The notes: generated from the letters alone by a model not told the origin. Positions 8,997 to 19,356 are shown, numbered from the stretch's first letter. The stretch: DNA of 64,000 bases from CAYJGJ01 sp964367585 (GCA_964367585.1 CAYIYH010000008.1:1-64000); one strand, 5' to 3'. Made by a program: numbers and translations.

Positions 8997-9617
8997 ATGA
9001 ATGTGAAAATGTTTAATACGGGCCCTTTGGGGGTTAACACATACGTGTGCTATGATGATTCAAAAAAGGGTTTCATCGTAGATCCCGGTGGATATGAGGA
9101 TACATTGGCTAAGGTGATTAAAGAATTGGATATAGAATTCGAGTACATAGTTCTTACGCATGGGCATAGTGATCACATAGGCGGTGTCAATGGATTCCAT
9201 TTAGATTACCCGAATGCTAAAATAGTTGCATGCACCGACGAAAAAGAGTTGCTAGAGAATGCAGCGCTAAATAGTTCCATAGACATATATAGGTATGAAA
9301 TTACAGTAAATACAGATATTTGGGTTAAAGATGGCGACATGATTAATTGTGGTGATATGGAGTTAAAATTCATTCAAACACCAGGACATACACAAGGAGG
9401 AATGGTAGTATTAGTTGAAAATATTCTTTTTTCAGGCGATACACTCTTTGCAGGTTCTATAGGCAGAACCGATTTTTACAAAGGAAACTTTGAATTATTA
9501 ATAAAATCCATTACCGAAAAGCTATATTTGCTACCGCATGATACAAAAGTCCTTCCAGGGCATATGGGTGGTACTACTATTGGTGATGAAATAAAGTATA
9601 ATCCATTTACAAAATAA
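8997..9617 (+). CDS. Metallo-beta-lactamase-fold hydrolase (glyoxalase II-like)
   Basis: This is a 206-residue cytosolic metallohydrolase of the YcbL/glyoxalase II-like group. It has the HxHxDH metal motif (LTHGHSDHIGG), a second metal histidine in TPGHTQGGM, the bridging aspartate in FSGDTLFAGSIGRTD and a C-terminal LPGHMGGTT histidine. ATG at 8997 is preferred over TTG at 8994 because GGAGA lies at a normal distance. It sits between rel and hisS, a conserved neighbourhood in Firmicutes. The substrate is not evident; the short length without a C-terminal glutathione-binding domain argues against classical glyoxalase II. Confidence 0.88.
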   Translation: MNVKMFNTGPLGVNTYVCYDDSKKGFIVDPGGYEDTLAKVIKELDIEFEYIVLTHGHSDHIGGVNGFHLDYPNAKIVACTDEKELLENAALNSSIDIYRYEITVNTDIWVKDGDMINCGDMELKFIQTPGHTQGGMVVLVENILFSGDTLFAGSIGRTDFYKGNFELLIKSITEKLYLLPHDTKVLPGHMGGTTIGDEIKYNPFTK

Positions 9618-9653
9618 TAAAGAATTGTTTTATGAATAGATAAAGGAGATGAA

Positions 9654-10907
9654 ATGCTAACAAATGCACCTAAAGGTACGAAAGATATTTTGCCTGAACA
9701 AGTCGGAAAATGGCAATACCTAGAGAGAGTTTTTCGTGAAGTGAGTAGTAAATATTCTTTTAGAGAAATAAGAACACCGATTTTTGAACATACAGAATTA
9801 TTCAAAAGAGGAATAGGTGATTCTACGGATGTCGTACAAAAAGAGATGTATACATTTGAGGATTTGGGCAATAGAAGTCTTACCTTAAAACCTGAAGGGA
9901 CTGCATCTACTGTACGTGCCTTTGTAGAACATAAGCAATATGCAGAAATTCAACCGACAAAATATTATTATATTACGCCATGTTTTAGATACGAAAAACC
10001 TCAGGCCGGTAGATATCGTGAATTCCAACAATTTGGCGTAGAGCTATTTGGTACTCCAAACATGATGGCGGATGCGGCGATAGTATCGCTTGCGTATGAC
10101 TTTTTTACTGAGTTAGGGCTTAGTGATTTTGAAATAAGGATCAACAGTGTTGGATGCCCTGAATGTAGGAAAGTATATAGAGAAAAGTTAAAAGCTTTTT
10201 TTGAACCAAAGCTAGGAGAATTATGTAATCTATGTAATTCCAGATACGAAAAAAATCCAATGCGTATTTTAGATTGTAAGAATGAGAATTGCAAAGGACT
10301 AGTCGAGGGTGCTCCACTAATGATTGACAATTTATGTGATGAATGCGAAGTCGCTTTTGCAGAAGTTCAAGAGAATCTTAATAGTTTTGAAATACCTTTT
10401 GTGATTGACCCTAAAATTGTTCGTGGATTAGACTATTATACTAAAACAGCTTTTGAAATTGTAACAGACAAAATTGGTTCACAGAGCACTATATGTGGAG
10501 GTGGACGGTATGATAATCTCATAGAAGATTTGGGTGGCCCACCTATTCCTGGAGTAGGCATGGCGATAGGAGTTGAGAGATTGATACTCCTTATGGAAAA
10601 TACGGGACTAAATTTAAGTGAACCTAATGTTCCTGATGCCTTTATTGTTTTCATAGGTGATGAAACTAAGTCTTTTGCACTAAGATTTGCACATCAATTG
10701 AGACGAAAAGGGGTAAGGATAGAGATAGATGCTTTGGGCCGTAATGTAAAAGGTCAATTCAAATATGCTGATAGAGTGAATGCAAAATATACTATTATCA
10801 TTGGTGAAGACGAAATAAAACGTGATGTAGTTAACGTAAAAGACATGCAAACAGGTGAGCAAATTGAAGTGAAGACAGAAGATGTTGCCGACTTTTTGTT
10901 GAAATAG
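9654..10907 (+). CDS. hisS: Histidyl-tRNA synthetase
   Basis: HisRS is a class II synthetase that charges tRNA-His. The N-terminus APKGTKDILP, the motif 2 region (CFRYEKPQAGRYREFQQFGVELFG), the histidine-binding RGLDYYTKTAFEIV and motif 3 (GVGMAIGVERLILLM) are all present. The C-terminal anticodon domain follows. The 417-residue length is typical. A good SD (AAAGGAGATGAA) precedes the ATG. The gene is directly followed by aspS, as in many Firmicutes; no T-box leader is visible upstream. Confidence 0.96.
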   Translation: MLTNAPKGTKDILPEQVGKWQYLERVFREVSSKYSFREIRTPIFEHTELFKRGIGDSTDVVQKEMYTFEDLGNRSLTLKPEGTASTVRAFVEHKQYAEIQPTKYYYITPCFRYEKPQAGRYREFQQFGVELFGTPNMMADAAIVSLAYDFFTELGLSDFEIRINSVGCPECRKVYREKLKAFFEPKLGELCNLCNSRYEKNPMRILDCKNENCKGLVEGAPLMIDNLCDECEVAFAEVQENLNSFEIPFVIDPKIVRGLDYYTKTAFEIVTDKIGSQSTICGGGRYDNLIEDLGGPPIPGVGMAIGVERLILLMENTGLNLSEPNVPDAFIVFIGDETKSFALRFAHQLRRKGVRIEIDALGRNVKGQFKYADRVNAKYTIIIGEDEIKRDVVNVKDMQTGEQIEVKTEDVADFLLK

Positions 10908-10929
10908 TAGTAAAGGGTAGTAGTGTAGT

Positions 10930-12693
10930 ATGGAAGTATTTAAAAGAACGCATTTGTGCGGTGAACTAAATATATCTAACCTCGATAATAGTGTTGTATT
11001 GAATGGTTGGGTACAAAAAAGCAGGAATCTGGGGGGATTAATTTTTACGGACTTGCGTGATAAGAGTGGTATCGTTCAAATTAAATTTGATGATAATGTG
11101 CCTGTGGAACTTTTCGAACTTGCGGATTCATTGAGAAGTGAGTTTGTGGTAGGTGTAAAAGGTGAAGTGAAGGAGCGAAGTTCTAAGAACTTTAATATTC
11201 CGACAGGGGAAATAGAAGTAATTGCAACGGAATTAGTCATATATTCTACAGCACAGACACCTCCAATATATATTAAAGACGACGATAATGTAGAAGAGAA
11301 TCTCAGATTGAAATACCGCTATTTAGATTTGCGCAAAAATGTAATGCAACGAAATCTTCAATTGAGACATGAGATTACAAAATGTACGAGAAATTACTTT
11401 GATGAAAATGGATTTGTCGAGGTGGAGACTCCTATGTTAATAAAGCCTACTCCTGAGGGAGCAAGAGATTATCTGGTTCCTAGTAGAGTTAATCAAGGAG
11501 AATTTTACGCCCTTCCGCAGTCTCCACAGATGTTTAAGCAATTGCTTATGGTAGGCGGCACTGATAAGTATATGCAAATTGTCAAGTGTTTTAGAGATGA
11601 AGATTTACGTGCAGACAGACAGCCCGAATTTACACAAATAGATTTAGAGATGTCTTTTGTTGATATGGAAAATGTAATAGAGGTTCAAGAGGGATATTTA
11701 AAAAGATTATTGAAGGAAGTCATGAATAAAGACATTGATATTCCTTTTACTCGTTTAACATATGATGATGCAATGTCAAGATATGGCTCGGATAAACCAG
11801 ATACTAGATTTGGTTTCGAACTTCACTTACTCAACGGAGTGATAAATAAGCCGGAGTTCAAGGTTTTTGATGATGTATTGACAAGTGGAGGAGACATTAG
11901 AGGAATTTGCATTAATGATTCCTCAGATAAATTTTCAAGAAAGGATATTGATAAACTAGCTGATGAAATAAAGACATTTGGTGCTAGGGGTATGGTTTGG
12001 ATAAAGGTAGGAGAAGATGAAATAAACTCTTCTATCAATAAGTTTTTTGATCAAACAGAACTTAAGATGGTTTGTGATGTATTTGGTGCCAAGTCTAATG
12101 ATTTGATACTCATAGTTGCAGATAAGAAAAAGATAGTATTCGATTCACTTGGCTTTTTGAGGAGACATATCGCGTCTAAATTAGGACTTTTGGATAATCA
12201 AAAATATAATTTCTTATGGGTGACGGATTTCCCTATGTTCGAAAAAGATGACGAAAGCGGTAGACTAAAAGCAATGCACCATCCATTCACTCATCCAAAA
12301 GATGAGGACATTCACCTGCTTGACAGTAGTCCGGAATTGGCAAAAGCATATGCGTATGATATAGTTCTAAATGGTACGGAACTGGGTGGCGGAAGTATAA
12401 GAATTTTTGACAGAGAATTGCAAAGTAAGATGTTCGACATACTCGGATTAACACGTGAGGAGTGCGAAGATAAATTTGGATTTTTATTGGAAGCTTTTAA
12501 ATATGGTGTGCCACCTCATGCTGGCATCGCATATGGACTAGATAGATTAGCAATGATACTCTCTAACAGTGAAAGCATAAGGGAAGTAATTGCGTTTCCT
12601 AAAAATCAAAATGCGGAATGTATGTTGTGTAATGCACCTGCTCCGTGTACGGACGAACAATTAAGTGAGTTAGCTATCAAATTGTCTAATTGA
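10930..12693 (+). CDS. aspS: Aspartyl-tRNA synthetase, bacterial type
   Basis: This class II synthetase charges tRNA-Asp, possibly also tRNA-Asn, which cannot be decided by eye. In order: an OB-fold anticodon domain (VVLNGWVQKSRNLGGLIFTDLRDKSG), the catalytic domain with YALPQSPQMFKQLLMVGG and motif 2 (CFRDEDLRADRQPEFTQID), the bacterial GAD insertion (~285-420), and the C-terminal catalytic part with HHPFTHP and motif 3 (HAGIAYGLDRLAMIL). The 587-residue length is normal. It begins 22 bases after hisS and is probably co-transcribed with it. Confidence 0.96.
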   Translation: MEVFKRTHLCGELNISNLDNSVVLNGWVQKSRNLGGLIFTDLRDKSGIVQIKFDDNVPVELFELADSLRSEFVVGVKGEVKERSSKNFNIPTGEIEVIATELVIYSTAQTPPIYIKDDDNVEENLRLKYRYLDLRKNVMQRNLQLRHEITKCTRNYFDENGFVEVETPMLIKPTPEGARDYLVPSRVNQGEFYALPQSPQMFKQLLMVGGTDKYMQIVKCFRDEDLRADRQPEFTQIDLEMSFVDMENVIEVQEGYLKRLLKEVMNKDIDIPFTRLTYDDAMSRYGSDKPDTRFGFELHLLNGVINKPEFKVFDDVLTSGGDIRGICINDSSDKFSRKDIDKLADEIKTFGARGMVWIKVGEDEINSSINKFFDQTELKMVCDVFGAKSNDLILIVADKKKIVFDSLGFLRRHIASKLGLLDNQKYNFLWVTDFPMFEKDDESGRLKAMHHPFTHPKDEDIHLLDSSPELAKAYAYDIVLNGTELGGGSIRIFDRELQSKMFDILGLTREECEDKFGFLLEAFKYGVPPHAGIAYGLDRLAMILSNSESIREVIAFPKNQNAECMLCNAPAPCTDEQLSELAIKLSN

Positions 12694-12728
12694 TTTATTT
12701 TTCGAGTATTTTGAGGAGATAGCAAATT

Positions 12729-13436
12729 ATGAAATCTAGCATTGCTATACTTGGTGGATCATTTGATCCCCCACACAATGCACATATGGAACTGGCTAGC
12801 AATGTATTGAAATCAGGACTTGCATCTAAAGTTATATTGTTGCCTACTAAGATTCAACCGCTTAAACCTTCCGGGAGTAAGGTTAGTGATTATCATAGAA
12901 TCGAAATGATAAAGCTACTTATAAAAAACGGTAACAATAGCAATGTATTCTTATCTCTTCAGGAAATAGAAAGTGATCAAGTTTCATATTCATATAATAC
13001 ATTGAAAACAATAAGTGCGTATTTAAAAAACAACAATGTGCAGAAGTATATTGATGAATATTGTGTAAATAGTATTGATGGATCTCGTGTGAATTCTACT
13101 GATGAAACCGTTGATCCGAAAGTACCATCGATAAGTTTTATTATGGGGACGGATTCTTTTCTTACTATCGAAAAATGGTATAAGTACGAAAGTATTTTGA
13201 CTGAATTTCCAATAATTATGGGGAATAGGGTTGGATATGATAGGGATCTTCAAGATACCGCCATCTTCAATTATGAAGAAAAATATAATGCAAGAATAAC
13301 GGTGATAGAAGATAATATCTCTGATATTTCTTCCAGTAGGATAAGAAACGAAGTCAGCAATAATGGAAATATATCAGACTTAGTTCCTATTGATATTGAA
13401 AGGTATATATATAGTAATGAACTATATGGAAGATGA
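12729..13436 (+). CDS. nadD: Nicotinate-mononucleotide adenylyltransferase
   Basis: NadD transfers AMP to nicotinate mononucleotide in NAD synthesis. The nucleotidyltransferase motif GGSFDPPHNAH is at the N-terminus, the family segment MGTDSFLTIEKWYKY is in the middle, and the ISSTxIR-type motif appears as SSSRIRNEV near the end. At 235 residues it is longer than usual because of a polar insertion around residues 105-135. A GAGGAG SD precedes the ATG. The 3' end overlaps the start of the yqeK-rsfS gene, a standard Firmicute nadD-yqeK-rsfS order. Confidence 0.92.
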   Translation: MKSSIAILGGSFDPPHNAHMELASNVLKSGLASKVILLPTKIQPLKPSGSKVSDYHRIEMIKLLIKNGNNSNVFLSLQEIESDQVSYSYNTLKTISAYLKNNNVQKYIDEYCVNSIDGSRVNSTDETVDPKVPSISFIMGTDSFLTIEKWYKYESILTEFPIIMGNRVGYDRDLQDTAIFNYEEKYNARITVIEDNISDISSSRIRNEVSNNGNISDLVPIDIERYIYSNELYGR

Positions 13437-14307
13437 TATTTTGGATTTGCTTGATGAAAAAAGACGTAAACATACTTTAGGTGTAATTCAAACTTCGGAA
13501 GAATTGGCGATGATTCATGGAGTCGACAAAAAAAAGGTAAGGACGGCAGCACTTTTCCATGATATTTGTAAGAACATATCAAAGACAGAACTAAACATTT
13601 TGATAGAAAAGAATGACCTAGCACAAAAATATAATGAGAATATAAATTTAGCACATAGTAAGCTTGCAGCGATTAAAATGGAAGAACTATATAATATTAG
13701 TGATGAAGAAGTTTTAAATGCTGTGAAGTTTCATACTACAGGAAGACCCAAAATGTCTGATGTAGAAAAGGTTATTTTTGTCGCAGATGCCATAGAGCCG
13801 AATCGTACATATAATTCTGTAGAAAAAATAAGAAATATCGCAAAAAATGATTTGGATAATGCTTGTTTCGTCTTATTAGATGAAACGATAAAGCTTATTA
13901 CTGATAGAGGCGAGTATTTGGATGAAGAAACAATATTTGCCAGAGATTACTACAGAAAGGAGGTAGGAATGGATAACGAACAGATAGCATATATTATTAA
14001 AGATATTCTAGAAAATAAAAAAGCAGAAGATGTCGAGGTAATGGATATTGCTGAAAAGTCTTCTTTTGCAGATTTTTTTGTAATTGCGACAGGTAATTCT
14101 GACAGACAAGTTTCTAGTCTGGTAGATGAAGTCGAAGACAAGATGGCTGAAAATGATATTCTAGCAAAAAGCATCGAGGGTAAAAATAATAATTCAGGTT
14201 GGATATTGCTTGATTTTGGTGATATAATTGTGAATATTTTCACTAAAGAAATGCGAGAAAAATATAGTCTTGAAGAAATCTGGGGCAGGAACGCTATACC
14301 AAGGTAG
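13417..14307 (+). CDS. yqeK: YqeK-type HD hydrolase fused in frame to ribosome silencing factor RsfS
   Basis: One uninterrupted 296-residue frame joins two proteins that are normally separate. Residues ~1-184 are YqeK, an HD-domain enzyme that in characterised bacteria hydrolyses Ap4A; RKHTLGV and AALFHDICKN supply the metal histidines and aspartate. Residues 185-296 are RsfS (YbeY-region ribosome silencing factor). There is no stop between them. An SD and ATG inside the frame (13956-13971) also allow RsfS to be made alone. Start: ATG 13417 within the nadD end, preceded by GAAAGG; ATG 13426 is an alternative. A sequencing error removing a stop cannot be excluded. Confidence 0.82.
   Translation: MNYMEDDILDLLDEKRRKHTLGVIQTSEELAMIHGVDKKKVRTAALFHDICKNISKTELNILIEKNDLAQKYNENINLAHSKLAAIKMEELYNISDEEVLNAVKFHTTGRPKMSDVEKVIFVADAIEPNRTYNSVEKIRNIAKNDLDNACFVLLDETIKLITDRGEYLDEETIFARDYYRKEVGMDNEQIAYIIKDILENKKAEDVEVMDIAEKSSFADFFVIATGNSDRQVSSLVDEVEDKMAENDILAKSIEGKNNNSGWILLDFGDIIVNIFTKEMREKYSLEEIWGRNAIPR
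13956..13971 (+). promoter_or_regulatory. Internal ribosome-binding site and start codon for rsfS
   Basis: AAAGGAGG at 13956-13963 is a near-perfect SD, 5 bases before ATG at 13969. It lies inside the yqeK frame and in the same phase, so ribosomes can both read through from yqeK and start afresh for RsfS. Confidence 0.8.
13969..14307 (+). CDS. rsfS: Ribosome silencing factor RsfS (internally initiated product)
   Basis: RsfS binds ribosomal protein L14 and blocks 30S-50S joining when nutrients are short. This 112-residue product matches the length of free-standing RsfS, with the family segments KKAEDVEVMDIAEKSSFADFFVIATGNSDRQ in outline, a central GWILLDFGDIIVNIF and the end MREKYSLEEIWG. It is nested in frame in the 3' end of the yqeK frame and has its own strong SD. 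Whether the free or the fused form dominates cannot be told from sequence. Confidence 0.88.
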   Translation: MDNEQIAYIIKDILENKKAEDVEVMDIAEKSSFADFFVIATGNSDRQVSSLVDEVEDKMAENDILAKSIEGKNNNSGWILLDFGDIIVNIFTKEMREKYSLEEIWGRNAIPR

Positions 14308-14428
14308 GCAATAAATTTGATAACTTGTGAAACAAGGGTATGGAAATGATAAATAATTTACTAAATTATAACTAATATAGTAAAGCGATTATTTGTCTTT
14401 TTGTAGATAAAATAATAATGGGGAAAAA

Positions 14429-16900
14429 ATGAACGAAAGATATGACTTTACTGAAATAGAAAAAAAATGGCAAAAATATTGGGACGAAAATGAATCTTTT
14501 AAGACTGTAGAAGACGAGTCAAAACAAAAATACTATGTCTTAGAGATGTTTCCATATCCATCTGGAAAGTTACATATGGGGCATGTAAGGAATTACTCGA
14601 TAGGCGATGTTATATCGAGATTCAAAACCATGGATGGATTCAACGTTTTACATCCAATGGGTTGGGATTCTTTCGGTCTTCCCGCTGAAAATGCTGCTAT
14701 AAAGCATGGAGTAGAACCAAGCACGTGGACATTAGACAACATAGAAGAAATGAAAGTTCAATGTAAACGACTAGGTATCTCTTATGACTGGAGCAGAGAA
14801 CTTGCTACGTGCAAACCTGATTATTACAAATGGATGCAATGGATTTTCATACAATTCTATAAAAAAGGATTGGCATATAAAAAGGAAAATCCTGTAAACT
14901 GGTGCCCTGATTGTAAGACAGTCCTCGCAAATGAGCAGGTAGTTGACGGTGAATGCGAAAGATGTAAAAATCCGGTAGGAAAAAAGAACTTATCTCAATG
15001 GTATTTTAAGATAACTGACTATGCGGATAGATTACTCGAAAATTTGAATACTTTAGACGGTTGGCCTAACAAAGTTAAAGTTATGCAAAAAAATTGGATC
15101 GGCAAATCTGTAGGTGCAGAAATTACGTTTGATGTTGAAAATACTGACTTGAAATTGACAGTGTTTACTACGCGTGCGGATACTTTATATGGTGCTACAT
15201 ATATGGTTCTTTCTCCTGAACATCCATATGTGAAGCAACTTGTGACAGGCACGGAATACGAAAAGGCAACTTTGGAATATATCAGAAAAGTTGAGCACAT
15301 GAATGATATCGAAAGAACTTCGTTAACAAATGAGAAGACGGGTGAGTTCATCGGTGCATATGCCATTAACCCAGCAAATCAAAAAAGAATACCAATATAT
15401 ATTTCGGATTATGTGCTTATGGGATATGGAACGGGTGCTATTATGGCGGTTCCTGCACACGACGAAAGGGATTTTGAATTTGCACAAAAATTTGGATTAG
15501 AAATAGTACCTGTAGTAGACAGTAGCGATGAAGCAATTGATGTTAATAATTTGACGGAAGCATTTGTCGCAGAAGGCACTATGATAAATTCTGACTTCTT
15601 AAATGGAATGAATAACAAAGAAGCTATTAAACTAATGACCGATGCATTGGAAGACAAAAAAATCGGTAAGGCTACTGTAAATTATAAGCTGAGAGATTGG
15701 TTGCTTTCTAGGCAAAGGTATTGGGGAACACCTATACCTATGATATATTGTGAAGCTTGCGGATGGGTATGCGAGAAAGATGAAAATCTTCCTGTTTTGT
15801 TGCCTACAGATGTGGAATTTACAGGAAAAGGGAAATCTCCTATTGCATCTTCTAAATCATTTATTGAAACAAAATGCCCCCAATGCGGGAGAGATGCACA
15901 AAGAGAAACAGATACCATGGATACCTTTTTGGACTCCTCATGGTACTTCCTTAGATATTGCGACCCTACAAACGAAGATGAAATATTTGATAAGAAGAAA
16001 GTAGACTATTGGATGAATGTCGACCAATATATTGGTGGAGTAGAGCATGCGATACTTCATCTGTTATATGCTAGATTTTTTCAAATGGCTTTGTATGATA
16101 TGGGACTCGTAAAGGTAGAAGAGCCATTCCAAAATCTTCTTACTCAGGGAATGGTAAATAAAGACGGCAAAAAGATGAGCAAATCTATCGGAAATGTAGT
16201 AAGTCCAGATGAGATAATATTGAAGTATGGTGCTGATACTGCAAGGCTTTTCATATTATTCGCATCCCCTCCCGAAAAAGAATTAGACTGGTCTGATGCA
16301 GGTGTCGAAGGCAGCTATAGATTCCTAAATAGAGTCTACAGGGTAGTTTATGAAGTTATACAAAAGTATGGTGTGGAAGATGGAGAAATAGTAATAAAAA
16401 GTGATGAAGATAAGTCATTGAACTATGTGTTAAATTCTACGATAAAAAAAGTAACTGAGGATGCGGGAGGAAAATTTAATTTTAATACGGCAATAAGTTC
16501 AATAATGGAACTTGTAAATGAGATATATAAGTACAAAGAAACTAATGCTGTAAATTCCGCATTGATAATAAAATCTATCAAAAATCTTATAGTTATTTTG
16601 TCACCATTTACTCCTCATATATGCGAGGAAATGTGGGAATCGGTGGGAAATAAGACATCACTATATACTGTGAGTTGGCCAGAATATGACTCAAAGGCCC
16701 TCCAAAAAGACAAGATAGAAATAGTAATACAAATTAATGGAAAGGTAAAAGAAAAATTAACAATAGATAATAATTTAGGTAAAGAAGAATTGGAGTTAAT
16801 TGCGACAGAAAACGAAAAAGTCAAGAATTTGACTAAGGATAAAGAAATAATAAAAATAATTACTGTTCCAAACAAACTCATAAATATTGTTATAAAGTAA
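14429..16900 (+). CDS. leuS: Leucyl-tRNA synthetase
   Basis: LeuRS is a class I synthetase charging tRNA-Leu. The HIGH motif is in [16 protein letters not shown], and KMSKS in [15 protein letters not shown]. Between them lies the CP1 editing domain, with the conserved [19 protein letters not shown] segment that binds the misacylated 3' end. Zinc-type cysteine pairs ([16 protein letters not shown] and CEACGWVCE) are visible. The 823-residue length is normal. GGGGA precedes the ATG. The 121 bases upstream contain no T-box signature. Confidence 0.97.
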   Translation: MNERYDFTEIEKKWQKYWDENESFKTVEDESKQKYYVLEMFPYPSGKLHMGHVRNYSIGDVISRFKTMDGFNVLHPMGWDSFGLPAENAAIKHGVEPSTWTLDNIEEMKVQCKRLGISYDWSRELATCKPDYYKWMQWIFIQFYKKGLAYKKENPVNWCPDCKTVLANEQVVDGECERCKNPVGKKNLSQWYFKITDYADRLLENLNTLDGWPNKVKVMQKNWIGKSVGAEITFDVENTDLKLTVFTTRADTLYGATYMVLSPEHPYVKQLVTGTEYEKATLEYIRKVEHMNDIERTSLTNEKTGEFIGAYAINPANQKRIPIYISDYVLMGYGTGAIMAVPAHDERDFEFAQKFGLEIVPVVDSSDEAIDVNNLTEAFVAEGTMINSDFLNGMNNKEAIKLMTDALEDKKIGKATVNYKLRDWLLSRQRYWGTPIPMIYCEACGWVCEKDENLPVLLPTDVEFTGKGKSPIASSKSFIETKCPQCGRDAQRETDTMDTFLDSSWYFLRYCDPTNEDEIFDKKKVDYWMNVDQYIGGVEHAILHLLYARFFQMALYDMGLVKVEEPFQNLLTQGMVNKDGKKMSKSIGNVVSPDEIILKYGADTARLFILFASPPEKELDWSDAGVEGSYRFLNRVYRVVYEVIQKYGVEDGEIVIKSDEDKSLNYVLNSTIKKVTEDAGGKFNFNTAISSIMELVNEIYKYKETNAVNSALIIKSIKNLIVILSPFTPHICEEMWESVGNKTSLYTVSWPEYDSKALQKDKIEIVIQINGKVKEKLTIDNNLGKEELELIATENEKVKNLTKDKEIIKIITVPNKLINIVIK

Positions 16901-16910
16901 AAGGAATAGA

Positions 16911-18959
16911 ATGAAAGAAAATAAAGGAAATGACGTGCGTGAAAAAATTCGTGCGGCAAGAATGAATGCTCCCGCTGTTCAAAAAGCTAAAAATGTTAAC
17001 GATTACTATAGCACATTTGAAAGTGATAAGAGTAAAATAGAACAAAAATCAAAGAAAAAAAATAGAGGTGATAAAAATACAATAGATAAGTATATAACTT
17101 CTACTTTCACCAAGGCGGATCCGAAAGATATAGTTGTAGGAAAAAATAAAAAAAGAATAAAGAAATCAGGTGACTTGGGATCCAGTAGTGAAATATTAAA
17201 TGATAAAAAAACATCCAAGGCATCTGAAAACAAGATTAGCAATGGAAATAAAAAAACTGACTCTAAAAAGAAACAGGGAAAAAAGAATAGTAATTATCAA
17301 GGTGCGACAGAGCCTGTTAAGATTATTTCACTCGGTGGATTGTATGAGATAGGAAAGAATTTAACAATATTTGAATATAAAGACCAAATAATTATCCTCG
17401 ATTGTGGAATGTCTTTTCCCGAAGACGATATGTTTGGTATAGATATTGTTATTCCTGATTTTACATATCTAGAGGATAATAAGGAAAAAATTCTAGGCTT
17501 GTTTCTTACACATGGACATGAAGACCATATAGGAGCAGTTCCATATCTCTTAAAGAAGATAGATGTTCCAATCTATGCTACTAAATTTCCGATGGGGCTT
17601 ATAAAAAATAAGTTGCGTGAGCATAAGTTGGATGCAACATTAAATGAAATAAGTCCAGGAGATGTGATTAGAGTAGGTGATTTTACAGTTGAAGCAATCC
17701 GTACTACGCACTCAATACCCGATTGTTTGTGCTATTTGATAGAGACTCCTGTAGCATCATTTTTCCACACGGGTGACTTTAAAATTGATTACACGCCTGT
17801 AGATGGGCAAATTCTCGATTTTGCAAAATTAGCAGATATTTCGAGAAAAGGTGTAACCGTAATGTTCGCAGACAGTACGAATGCTACAAAAGCAGGGTTT
17901 TGTAGTTCGGAGCGAACTGTAGCCAATGAATTAGATTCGCTTATAAATCAATCTAGAGGGCGATTACTAATTGCAACATTTTCTTCAAACTTACACAGAA
18001 TACAAGGGATTGTGAACAGTGCTGCAACTCATGGCAGAAAAGTTGCAATCTCGGGAAGAAGCATGGAAAATGTTGTTGACTTAGGTAAAAGCATCGGATA
18101 CTTACATGCGGAAGCCGGAGTTATTATCGATATAAAAGATATCGATAAATATCCCGATAATGAAGTTGTAATTATTACTACAGGTAGTCAAGGAGAACCG
18201 CTATCTGCGCTTTCTAGGATGGCTGCAAATGAGCATAGATCTGTCAAGCTTAGAAAAGGCGACACTGTTATTTTCTCCTCATCGCCAGTACCTGGTAATG
18301 AAAAGACAGTTAGTAATATTATGAATAAATTATTTGAGAAAGATGTGAAAGTAATTTATTCAGAAATTGCGCCTGTACACGTCTCTGGACATGCTAACCG
18401 TGAAGAATTAAAAATCATTCATTCTATAATTAAACCTAAGTTTTTTGTGCCTGTACATGGGGAATGTAGACACCTCATTGCACATGCAGAATTAGCGGAA
18501 AGTTTGGGTATGGACAGAAAGAACATCTTCATTGCAGATAATGGAGATAGATTATCTGTGACAAGAAATTCTGTAAAGCAGGAAAAAAATGTAATTCCAT
18601 CTGAACCTATATTAATAGATGGGTTAGGGGTAGGAGACGTAGGAAACACTGTACTCAATGAACGTAGAAGACTTTCGGAAGCTGGATTGATAGTTGTAAC
18701 CGCTTCAATAGACAAGGCAAATGGATTAATTATGTCGGGACCTGAAATCTTAACACGAGGTTTTGTATATGTAAAAGACAACGAAGAACTCGTAGAAGAG
18801 GCAAGAGAGCTTGCCGCAGAATCGCTTGAGAATATTCTTAGAGGAAATGAAAAGGACTGGAATACAATAATTAATACTGTAAGAGACGATTTGCGCAAAT
18901 TTATTTTTAAGAGGACTAAAAAGACACCTATGATACTTACTACGTTTTTAGATTTTTAA
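16911..18959 (+). CDS. rnj: Ribonuclease J with a long basic N-terminal extension
   Basis: RNase J is a metallo-beta-lactamase/beta-CASP enzyme with 5'-3' exo- and endonuclease activity in RNA processing and decay. The core starts near residue 128 (KIISLGGLYEIGKNL) and includes the HxHxDH motif at about residues 201-206 (LTHGHEDHIGA), FHTGDFKID, the beta-CASP motifs and SGHANREEL. The first ~127 residues are an added, Lys/Asn/Ser-rich, disorder-like region; the total of 682 compares with about 555 for typical RNase J. The ATG at 16911 follows AAAGGAATAG, 10 bases after leuS, and no better internal start is seen. The paralog (J1 or J2) is not assigned. Confidence 0.93.
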   Translation: MKENKGNDVREKIRAARMNAPAVQKAKNVNDYYSTFESDKSKIEQKSKKKNRGDKNTIDKYITSTFTKADPKDIVVGKNKKRIKKSGDLGSSSEILNDKKTSKASENKISNGNKKTDSKKKQGKKNSNYQGATEPVKIISLGGLYEIGKNLTIFEYKDQIIILDCGMSFPEDDMFGIDIVIPDFTYLEDNKEKILGLFLTHGHEDHIGAVPYLLKKIDVPIYATKFPMGLIKNKLREHKLDATLNEISPGDVIRVGDFTVEAIRTTHSIPDCLCYLIETPVASFFHTGDFKIDYTPVDGQILDFAKLADISRKGVTVMFADSTNATKAGFCSSERTVANELDSLINQSRGRLLIATFSSNLHRIQGIVNSAATHGRKVAISGRSMENVVDLGKSIGYLHAEAGVIIDIKDIDKYPDNEVVIITTGSQGEPLSALSRMAANEHRSVKLRKGDTVIFSSSPVPGNEKTVSNIMNKLFEKDVKVIYSEIAPVHVSGHANREELKIIHSIIKPKFFVPVHGECRHLIAHAELAESLGMDRKNIFIADNGDRLSVTRNSVKQEKNVIPSEPILIDGLGVGDVGNTVLNERRRLSEAGLIVVTASIDKANGLIMSGPEILTRGFVYVKDNEELVEEARELAAESLENILRGNEKDWNTIINTVRDDLRKFIFKRTKKTPMILTTFLDF

Positions 18960-18969
18960 GGAGGATAAT

Positions 18970-19317
18970 ATGAACGTATATGATATGGCACACAATTTGG
19001 CTAGAGCAATAAAGGAATCACAAGAATATAAAGATTATGAAAATCAAAAAGTTGAAATAGAAAAGAGCGAAGATTTATCAGAAATGATAAAAGACTTTCA
19101 AGCTAAACAGCTTGAGTTGCAACTCAAACAGATGTCGGGAGAAAGCATTCAAGGTGATATGATGACATCTGCCCAAGAATTGTACAAAATTGTAATGGCA
19201 AATCCTAAAGCTGCCGAATATATGCAAGCGGAGATGAGATTTTCTCTTATGATGAACGATGTAAACAAAATAATTGGTGAGGCTATAGGAATTAAGTCAG
19301 ATATGTTAGGTGAATAG
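18970..19317 (+). CDS. ylbF: YlbF/YmcA family regulatory protein
   Basis: This is a small (115 residues) all-helical protein of the YlbF/YmcA (Com_YlbF) family. In Bacillus its members form the Y-complex that directs RNase Y activity and affects competence and biofilm formation. The N-terminal MAHNLARAIKESQEYKDYENQ and following alternating charged helices fit the family. A strong AAGGAGGA SD lies only a few bases after the RNase J stop. Its position directly behind an RNase gene fits a role in RNA turnover, though that link is inference. Confidence 0.82.
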   Translation: MNVYDMAHNLARAIKESQEYKDYENQKVEIEKSEDLSEMIKDFQAKQLELQLKQMSGESIQGDMMTSAQELYKIVMANPKAAEYMQAEMRFSLMMNDVNKIIGEAIGIKSDMLGE

Positions 19318-19356
19318 GTTAAACATATCTATTTGTGTCATGTATAGGAGTGACTA

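Noticed and set aside
14308..14428. Possible T-box leader for leuS (also checked before hisS and aspS)
   Set aside because: No GGGTGG-type T-box sequence or specifier hairpin; the gap of ~121 bases is too short.
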